This document shows positions 33,318 to 38,548 of a stretch of DNA of 38,548 bases, piece by piece. Every line of letters starts with the position of its first letter. Position 1 is the first letter of the stretch. The notes under the pieces were generated by a model. The model worked only from the letters and a program-made list of their open reading frames with translations, was not told the DNA's origin and made no database searches. A program made the position numbers and the translations under genes. Origin of the DNA: Desulfuromonadales bacterium (lineage in GTDB: Bacteria; Desulfobacterota; Desulfuromonadia; Desulfuromonadales; Syntrophotaleaceae); the NCBI GenBank assembly GCA_013619105.1, contig JABXKU010000018.1, positions 1 through 38,548 on the forward strand. Reading direction: 5' to 3'.

Positions 33318-33503
33318 AGTGCCCATCCGGAAATTCCGGATGGACAGGATGTAGTTTTCATATGGGAAACGAGCAATTTTCCCCAAGGTCAAGAAAATCA
33401 AACGGTTGCGCGGAGGCGTAGCTGTTTACGCCGCACAAGCAAACGTGCAGATTGCCGCAGAGATTGGGGGAAAGGGCCGTTTCCGGAGGAAAACTATGCT
33501 AGC
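33318..33503. repeat. Intergenic repeat element with CCATCCGG-type palindrome
   Basis: It begins with TAGTGCCCATCCGG, has a perfect palindrome (CCATCCGGAA, central A, TTCCGGATGG) at 33323-33343, and ends with TTTCCGGAGGAAAACTATGC. Its end segments match the short copy at 28155-28173. The interior of about 140 nt is open in one frame (KKIKRLRGGVAVYAAQANV...), but no start or ribosome site supports it as a gene. It lies directly upstream of tatD. Confidence 0.55.
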
Positions 33504-33511
33504 ATGGCCTC

Positions 33512-34297
33512 ATGCAAACTCATTCTGAGTTATTTTTCGATACCCATGTACACCTTGACCAGTTGCCAGCCGGGCTCGATCCGGCCACTGAGGTCGCCCT
33601 GGCGCAGCGGCAGGGCATTCATCGTTTTCTGTTGCCCGGCGTGGAACCGCAGCACTGGCAGCGGCTGCTGGAGCTGGCGACGACCCTTTCCGGCTGCCTG
33701 GCGGCGCCAGGCGTTCATCCACTGGCCGCTGAAAGCTGGAATGAGGATACCGCCAATCGGTTGCTGAGTCTGCTCGACAATCCGCAGGTAGTCGCCGTTG
33801 GTGAGATCGGTCTCGACGGTTACCTTGCGCAACCTACGGCCGAAATCCAGGAGCAGGCCCTACGTGACCAGTTGCGCCTAGCCCGACAGACCGGGTTGCC
33901 GGTACTGCTGCACTGCCGCAAGGCCACCGGCAGACTGCTAGAGATTTTACACCAAGAACAGGCTGCCGACTGTGGCGGCATCTGGCATGCCTTTTCTGGC
34001 AGCCTGGAAACCGCCCAAGCCGCCACCCAGTTGAATTTCGCCATCGCCTTCGGTGGCCCGCTGACCTGGCCCGGCGCCCGCAGGGGGCCCGAGGTACTGA
34101 AAAAGCTATCCGCCGAATGGATCGTGCTGGAAAGCGACGCGCCGGACCTGGCACCACACCCCCATCGCGGCGAGACCAACCGACCGGCCTATCTTGGTTT
34201 GGTGGCCGAGCGGGTGGCAGCCCTGCGTGGCTGGAGCATGGAAGAAACTGCTCGCATCACCACGGCCAACGCTTGCCGAGTATTGGGGCTGAAGTGA
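33512..34297 (+). CDS. TatD-family metal-dependent hydrolase
   Basis: TatD proteins are TIM-barrel, two-metal nucleases of DNA or D-Tyr-tRNA. The 261-residue product keeps all landmarks: FFDTHVHLD (residues 8-16), GVHPLAA, VAVGEIGLDGY (metal Glu), VLLHCRKA, IWHAFSGSLETA and VLESDAPDLAP. The start lies after the repeat element; the GGAGGAAAA stretch at about 33483 is 24 nt upstream and the ribosome site is weak, so a slightly different start cannot be excluded. It stands alone upstream of tcdA. Confidence 0.93.
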   Translation: MQTHSELFFDTHVHLDQLPAGLDPATEVALAQRQGIHRFLLPGVEPQHWQRLLELATTLSGCLAAPGVHPLAAESWNEDTANRLLSLLDNPQVVAVGEIGLDGYLAQPTAEIQEQALRDQLRLARQTGLPVLLHCRKATGRLLEILHQEQAADCGGIWHAFSGSLETAQAATQLNFAIAFGGPLTWPGARRGPEVLKKLSAEWIVLESDAPDLAPHPHRGETNRPAYLGLVAERVAALRGWSMEETARITTANACRVLGLK

Positions 34298-34325
34298 GTC
34301 AGAAACTTTAAACAAAAGCTGGTCT

Positions 34326-34429
34326 TTTACCGCAGAGGACGCAAAGAACGCAGAGGTAAAACAAATGCTTGGGTTTAAACCCTTTTTTCCCCGGGGTTTC
34401 TCTGCGCCCTCTGCGAACTCTGCGGTAAA
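34326..34429. repeat. CGCAGAG-type inverted-repeat element
   Basis: A 104-bp element is bounded by TTTACCGCAGAG and its exact complement CTCTGCGGTAAA, with further CGCAAAGAACGCAGAGG and CTCTGCGCCCTCTGCG repeats inside each arm. Such elements occur widely in bacterial intergenic regions. It may form a long hairpin between tatD and tcdA. Confidence 0.75.
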
Positions 34430-34499
34430 TAGGGTTTGCCAATTGCCTTAAAACCTTACATACAATCTACCCACAGAGATTATTTTGGAGCTTGAAAAT

Positions 34500-35243
34500 A
34501 TGGAACACCATCGTTTTGAACGCCTTGAACTGCTCGTCGGCAACGACGGCCTGCAGCGCCTCAGAAATGCCTCCGTCGCTGTGGTCGGAGTGGGTGGGGT
34601 CGGCAGCTACGCCGCTGAAGCCCTGGCCCGGGCCGGCATAGGCCGCATAACCCTGATCGACTTCGACCGCATTGCCCTCAGCAACATCAACCGGCAGATT
34701 CACGCTCTTGAGCAAACCGTCGGCCGAACCAAGGTGCAAACCATGGCCGAACGCTGCCTGTCTATCAACCCTGAAGCGGAAGTTCGGCCCATAGAGGCCT
34801 TTTACAGCGCTGACACCTCGACGGAACTACTGGCCGGCGGCTACGACTACCTGTGCGACTGCATCGACAGTATCACCTCTAAACTGCACCTGATCGAAAG
34901 CTGCATGAATAGCTCCATTCCTGTCATTTCAGCCATGGGCGCGGCCAACAAGCTCGATCCGAGCCTAATTCGGGTCGGCGACCTAGCCCGCACCCAGACC
35001 TGCCGCATGGCTCGCATCATGCGCAAAGAGTTGGGCCGGCGAGGCATCCGCCGCGGGGTCAAGGTGGTCTATTCCCTGGAAGAATTCCGCGCCCTCAGAG
35101 CAGAGACTCCACCAGAGGAGGACCCGGCATCGGACCATCGGCCACGGGTCACCCTCGGCAGCTCATCCTACATTCCACCTATCTTCGGTCTGACCATGGC
35201 CGGTGAAGTGATTCGCGAACTGCTAGAAGGGTGCCAGACTTGA
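34500..35243 (+). CDS. tcdA: tRNA threonylcarbamoyladenosine dehydratase (TcdA)
   Basis: TcdA (formerly CsdL/YgdL) uses ATP to cyclise t6A37 of ANN-decoding tRNAs to ct6A. The 247-residue product is an E1-like enzyme: HRFERLELLVGNDGLQRLRNASVAVVGVGGVGSYAAEALARAG (nucleotide loop GVGGVGS), LIDFDRIALSNINRQIHA, YDYLCDCIDSITSK, KLDPSLIRVGDLARTQTCRMARIMRKELGRRGI and the C-terminal GSSSYIPPIFGLTMAGEVI. The ATG at 34500 has GGAG 9 nt upstream; a TTG at 34485 would overlap that site. A terminator follows. Confidence 0.94.
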   Translation: MEHHRFERLELLVGNDGLQRLRNASVAVVGVGGVGSYAAEALARAGIGRITLIDFDRIALSNINRQIHALEQTVGRTKVQTMAERCLSINPEAEVRPIEAFYSADTSTELLAGGYDYLCDCIDSITSKLHLIESCMNSSIPVISAMGAANKLDPSLIRVGDLARTQTCRMARIMRKELGRRGIRRGVKVVYSLEEFRALRAETPPEEDPASDHRPRVTLGSSSYIPPIFGLTMAGEVIRELLEGCQT

Positions 35244-35262
35244 CAGCCACCTTTACCTGGCA

Positions 35263-35285
35263 GGCCGGCCCTTGGGCCGGCTTTC
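35263..35285 (+). terminator. Terminator after tcdA
   Basis: The perfect stem GCCGGCCC / GGGCCGGC with a 2-nt loop is followed by TTTCTC, about 20 nt after the stop. The loop is very short, so the effective stem may be one or two pairs less. Confidence 0.7.
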
Positions 35286-35289
35286 TCAA

Positions 35290-35850
35290 CATGTTGGCCT
35301 TCGCCATCAAGCGGCTGACCGGCAGACGTTTTTCTGCTCGCCTCAAAGTCTGACAAAAAAAAACAAACCACCTTCTAAAACTTCCCCCCAGCCCTATGCA
35401 TTCCAAACATCTCTGGTATACTCGTCAACAATTTGTACCATACATTAACTCGGCTGAAAATTGGCCACAGCTATTATAAAACGACATTTGATATTTTTAC
35501 TCTTGGCACAGTGGCTGTCTCCCCGTAATCCTTTTAAGGGCTTTTGAGGTTAGGCAAGCGCAGCCAAAAAAACTTAGGGGAAACCAACCCGGACCAGGCT
35601 ATACAACCGAGGTCAGAGAACACAGTCAATAATTCTAGTCCCTTCCAACAACTACCGGGATGATACGATTGGCACCATACCGCACCTTAAGCATATCCAC
35701 ACAACCCTAACCGATGTTCTATTTTGGAACAATATGTCGCCACATGTACCCCTTTGCACCAGCGGGAACTTTCTTGAAAGGATGTTTGCCTCTTTTTTTC
35801 AAGAAAAAACCACTAGAGTTTCAACTAGATATCACCAAAGTTCACGTTCT
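35290..35850. other. Gene-free interval upstream of the sigma-54 promoter
   Basis: The 560 bp hold no credible gene. A weak hairpin (TTTCTTGAA / TTCAAGAAA) lies around 35771-35809. The stretch may contain enhancer sites for a sigma-54 activator, but no clear tandem palindrome was found. Confidence 0.45.
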
Positions 35851-35857
35851 TGACACA

Positions 35858-35872
35858 TGGCACTGAAATTGC
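35858..35872 (+). promoter_or_regulatory. Sigma-54 promoter (-24/-12) of the porin gene
   Basis: TGGCACTGAAATTGC carries the invariant GG (35859-35860) and GC (35871-35872) exactly 10 nt apart, as sigma-54 promoters require. The expected transcription start is near 35884, which gives the porin mRNA a leader of about 350 nt. Activation would need an enhancer-binding protein. Confidence 0.72.
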
Positions 35873-35899
35873 CCTTGTTAAAACGACTGTTTATTTCTA

Positions 35900-36235
35900 A
35901 AATGCAAAGCAAACCTTTCCCAGAAAGGAGGTGCAACTGGCAGCAAGGTAAGTCCCGTTTAAACGATCAACCGGTTTCCGTGTTACACCCCAACCGGGAA
36001 CTCGCGACTTTTGGTATGGCTGACCACAGCTGAAATACCGTACCCGGGAAAAAGATGCTCTTCGAGCCCTTTTTCTGGTAAGCCAGCAAACAGCTTCCCA
36101 CCCATGAGTCGGCAAAAAAGGTAAAAGATGGAGGTTTTTGGACCGGACTCCGCAAGGAGTTCTGCAGGCGACCCATCCCACCGCCTGCACATTCGACAAA
36201 CCAAGCATACCTATGTAATCAGGAGGCACCACAAG
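35900..36235 (+). ncRNA. Structured 5' leader of the porin mRNA, class unknown
   Basis: Within the leader I see a stem at about 36014-36040 (GGTAT...ATACC with inner GCTG/CAGC), ACTCC-GCAA-GGAGT with a GNRA loop near 36149-36162, GCAGGCG / CGCCTGC around 36164-36188, and CCTTTC-CCA-GAAAGG near 35915-35929. The clustered hairpins suggest a regulatory leader. No known riboswitch consensus could be matched. Boundaries are approximate. Confidence 0.4.
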
Positions 36236-37441
36236 ATGAGATTTACTAAGATTTCTGTACTGGCCCTTTTGGCGGCCATGATGTTCTTCGCATCCACCGC
36301 TTCGGCGGCTATCGTAATCGGCGGCGCTGACGGCTGGTCTTTCAGCACCGACGGCATGGTTAACCTGTTCGCCACTTATCAAAATTCCGACGATGCTCCT
36401 ACCGGCATTCAAACCGCCTATGTTACCGAGGAAGACGGCTTCCGCCTCAAAAACGGATTTCTGCCGAACATCCTGGCCTTCAACATCAAGGCCCCGACCA
36501 TGAACGGTTTGGACCTGGCCGCCCGCATTGGCTTCTACCCTTCATCCGCCCACGCTAACGTCAAGGACAAAACCGACAGCCAACTCGACATGCGTGAAGT
36601 CTTCTTCACCGTCGACGGTAACTTCGGCCAACTAATGATCGGTAAAGGCCTGAGCCTGTTCCTGGGCCAGAACCTGCTTACCGAGCAGACCCTGATGGGC
36701 GCCGGCAACCTCGGCACCGCCACCGGCCTCAGCGACGCTGTCGGTGTCACCCTCGGCCGCATCGGCTACGGCTACCTCTACCCAGAGTTCAATGCCCAGG
36801 TCCGTTACACTACCCCCGACATGGGTGGCTTCAAAGTGGCTCTCGGAATCTATGACCCTGCCGTAATTGGCACCTTTGACGAAACCAAATTGCCCCGCGT
36901 AGAAGGCGAAGTGTCTTACGCCGGCACCTTCAACGGCGGTACTTTCAAGGCTTACTCCAACGGCATGTGGCAAGAGATTGGTACCGTTTCCTCCTCAGCT
37001 GACGTCACTGCTTATGGTATCAGCGCTGGCGCAGTAGTCGGCCTGGCCGGTTTCGAACTGTCCGGCTCCATCTTTTCAGGCGAAGCCCTCGGCACCACAT
37101 TACAATTCGGCGCAGATGGCCTTGATTCGGCTGGCAATGAGCGTGACACCATGGGCTATATTGCCCAGCTCACCTACACCATGGCCAACGAAGGCAAGAC
37201 CAAGTTCGGCGTGAGCTACGGCGCCAACGAAATGGACGAAACCAGCACCGACAAAGCAGAACGCCTCGCCGGTGGTGACGCCTTCATCGAGACCTTGGCC
37301 CAGCTGACCTTCATGGTCACCCAGGACATCACCCCCAACCTGAAGATTGTCGGCGAAGTTAGCTTCCTCGATCACGAGTGGCACAACGGCGAAGACTGGC
37401 AAGCTCAGCAGGTCAGCCTTGGCACCTTCTTCCTCTGGTAA
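36236..37441 (+). CDS. Outer-membrane porin-like beta-barrel protein
   Basis: The 401-residue precursor has a signal peptide cleaved after ASTASA (residue 24). The rest is composed of alternating hydrophobic beta strands and ends in FFLW, an aromatic C-terminal residue typical of BAM-targeted barrels. GMVNLFATYQ, GLDLAARIGFYPSS, FGQLMIGKGLSLF, GRIGYGYLYPEF, VEGEVSYAG and FMVTQDITPNLKIVGEVSFLDHEW match the Porin_4-type style of general porins. The ATG at 36236 follows AGGAGG by about 9 nt. Expression probably depends on sigma-54 and the leader. Solute specificity is unknown. Confidence 0.86.
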   Translation: MRFTKISVLALLAAMMFFASTASAAIVIGGADGWSFSTDGMVNLFATYQNSDDAPTGIQTAYVTEEDGFRLKNGFLPNILAFNIKAPTMNGLDLAARIGFYPSSAHANVKDKTDSQLDMREVFFTVDGNFGQLMIGKGLSLFLGQNLLTEQTLMGAGNLGTATGLSDAVGVTLGRIGYGYLYPEFNAQVRYTTPDMGGFKVALGIYDPAVIGTFDETKLPRVEGEVSYAGTFNGGTFKAYSNGMWQEIGTVSSSADVTAYGISAGAVVGLAGFELSGSIFSGEALGTTLQFGADGLDSAGNERDTMGYIAQLTYTMANEGKTKFGVSYGANEMDETSTDKAERLAGGDAFIETLAQLTFMVTQDITPNLKIVGEVSFLDHEWHNGEDWQAQQVSLGTFFLW

Positions 37442-37565
37442 GCAACACTGCTGTCATTTGACGCAGAAGGGGACTTGCAAGCAGAACACCAGATGTTATC
37501 ATGAAACCATGTTTGTTGTAGTTCCGACAGTTTGATCAAAAAGACTCGAACGAAAGGAAAAAACA

Positions 37566-37736
37566 ATGCGCAAATTGGTTGCACTGACAACATTGCTTCT
37601 GGCGCTGGCAGCATTCGGTTGCACGCCAGCCAAGAAAATGCCTAGCGACAAGACCCTGATTAAATGCACAACCTGCGGTGTAGAATTCACCGTAGAAGAA
37701 GGCATGAGCGCTTATGAGTCAGCCCACGGCCACTAA
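37566..37736 (+). CDS. 56-residue lipoprotein with CxxC motif
   Basis: The short gene has a clear AAAGGAAAA ribosome site 5 nt before the ATG. It encodes a signal peptide with lipobox (LAAFGC, Cys19), then a compact mature part of about 38 residues with CTTCG (Cys34 and Cys37), VEFTVEEGMSAYESAHGH and a terminal HGH. The two Cys and two terminal His could bind zinc, heme or iron, or form a small redox site; I do not recognise a family. It follows the porin gene by 124 nt and may be co-transcribed. A strong terminator follows 26 nt after its stop. Confidence 0.8.
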   Translation: MRKLVALTTLLLALAAFGCTPAKKMPSDKTLIKCTTCGVEFTVEEGMSAYESAHGH

Positions 37737-37761
37737 CAGGGCTGCCTGACAGGTGTTTACC

Positions 37762-37791
37762 AAGCGGGCCGGGAAACCGGCCCGCTTTTTT
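37762..37791 (+). terminator. Terminator after the CxxC lipoprotein
   Basis: A perfect 11-bp stem, AAGCGGGCCGG / CCGGCCCGCTT, has a GAAA tetraloop and a run of T residues. It closes the porin-lipoprotein unit. Confidence 0.95.
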
Positions 37792-37907
37792 ATGCTCTAC
37801 TCTACCAACGACAAAACCAAAAACTGTTTGACCTGCAACAGGTTCGACTTTATTATCGTGTAGTTGTCAGATAGCTACTTATTTCAATTTTATTGAAGGA
37901 GATCGCA

Positions 37908-38548
37908 ATGGGGCGCAAGATTGTTTTCGGCAAGTGCAAGGCGCTGTACGGGCGCATGATTCTCGCTACTGTTCTGGCTCTGATACTTTCAGGCTGCGGA
38001 GCCAATCTGCTAGGAGGCAAAGACGCCGAGATCAGCTCCGTTATCTGGAAACATCGCGATCAATTTGTGCGCATCGAGGCCCAGGATCGCGCCACCACAC
38101 CACCACTGGCCAACGAACATCCTGCCAGCCTCACTGCTGAAGAAATCCGAAGCATGCTCGGCTCACTGGATGTCCAGTTTGAGGGCGCTGAAAAACCGAC
38201 ATCAATCTTTACCTTCAAGGAACTGGAAATCCTAGGCGAGGCTATCAGCACCGGCCTGACTCAGGCCGGTCCCCACGAGGACGTGACCTTTGCCATAGCC
38301 GGTATCCACCGGGATTTCATCTCCTTCTCCAGCGACCGCACCATCTCCACCTATCGCGCCTTTGTGGCCAACGGCCAACTTAACCTGATTATTGGTTTTT
38401 TGCATGAGAGATATGCCGATAGCTCCTCACGCCGCAGATATCCCCTGACTCCCGGTAGCCGTAAATACACCCCACCAAATCCAAGAAGAAGCATCAAGGC
38501 TTGGCAGGTTCTGCCGGAGGCGGGTCTGGAGTTAAAAACCATCGACGG
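37908..38548 (+). CDS. Lipoprotein of unknown function, truncated by the window edge
   Basis: The ATG at 37908 has GAAGGAG 7 nt upstream. The first 213 codons stay open to the last base of the window. The N-terminus is basic (MGRKIVFGKCKALYGR), then a hydrophobic stretch with lipobox LILSGC and a mature domain: KDAEISSVIWKHRDQFVRIEAQD, SLTAEEIRSMLGSLDVQF, GEAISTGLTQAGPHEDVTFAIAGI and SDRTISTYRAFVANGQLNLIIG. The second half is basic and Pro/Arg rich. The gene continues to the right of the window, so full length is unknown. I do not recognise the family. Confidence 0.8.
   Translation, partial: MGRKIVFGKCKALYGRMILATVLALILSGCGANLLGGKDAEISSVIWKHRDQFVRIEAQDRATTPPLANEHPASLTAEEIRSMLGSLDVQFEGAEKPTSIFTFKELEILGEAISTGLTQAGPHEDVTFAIAGIHRDFISFSSDRTISTYRAFVANGQLNLIIGFLHERYADSSSRRRYPLTPGSRKYTPPNPRRSIKAWQVLPEAGLELKTID

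Noticed and set aside
33361-33525. Small ORF across the 33.3-33.5 kb repeat reading KKIKRLRGGVAVYAAQ...
   Set aside because: It has no start codon after the previous stop and no ribosome site; it is probably just an open stretch of repeat.
35900-36000. Possible c-di-GMP (GEMM-I) riboswitch
   Set aside because: A GCAAACC segment is present, but the expected GGGACGCAAAGCC and tetraloop-receptor elements are not.
35897-36412. 171-residue minus-strand ORF over the porin leader
   Set aside because: It overlaps the porin signal peptide region, has no ribosome site, and its composition is not protein-like.

Overview
The window looks like a chromosomal segment of a Gram-negative, respiratory anaerobe or microaerophile. 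The best guess is Desulfuromonadales (Desulfuromonas, Pelobacter or Geopsychrobacter-like). This rests on gene content: HypE, a cytochrome bd oxidase, a TRAP system with lipoprotein binding proteins, many lipoproteins with a lipobox, a sigma-54 type promoter, and intergenic repeats of the kind common in that group. It is inference, because no rRNA or other taxonomic marker is present.

Layout. Positions 1-540 hold a dispersed palindromic repeat, followed by hypE. Positions 1.6-5.3 kb are a patchy, decaying stretch on the minus strand: a small lipoprotein, a conserved small protein, a slipin, a nitroreductase remnant, a small membrane protein and a heavily mutated fatty-acid desaturase pseudogene. 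Positions 5.3-9.6 kb carry scattered minus-strand genes (YbjN-like, a glycosidase-like lipoprotein, a DUF6122-like membrane protein, a cupin), long gaps, REP-like hairpins and a cysteine-rich ORF that resembles a RiPP precursor. An intact IS1595-type element with perfect ends and an 8-bp target duplication lies at 9.7-10.45 kb. A DUF3300/DUF2950 pair and an orphan traT follow on the plus strand.

Positions 14.9-21.3 kb are a four-gene minus-strand RND efflux operon: outer-membrane factor, membrane-fusion protein, RND pump and TetR repressor. A convincing promoter with an overlapping AcrR/TtgR-like operator precedes the first gene. Two adjacent copies of the dispersed repeat (21.5-22.55 kb) separate this operon from cydAB. 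A nitroreductase, a LysE-type exporter, ribB with an FMN riboswitch, and ppnP follow. Positions 28.2-33.1 kb form a TRAP cluster on the minus strand: two paralogous lipoprotein DctP proteins, DctQ, DctM, then a TSCPD protein and a GIY-YIG protein.

The right end is on the plus strand: TatD, tcdA (tRNA ct6A dehydratase), a porin with a sigma-54 promoter and a roughly 350-nt structured leader, a 56-residue CxxC lipoprotein, and a lipoprotein cut by the window edge.

I found no CRISPR array, tRNA, rRNA or complete novel defence or biosynthetic island. The most interesting leads are the porin leader, the RiPP-like ORF, the repeat families, the efflux operator, and the multiply damaged genes at 3.4-5.3 kb.
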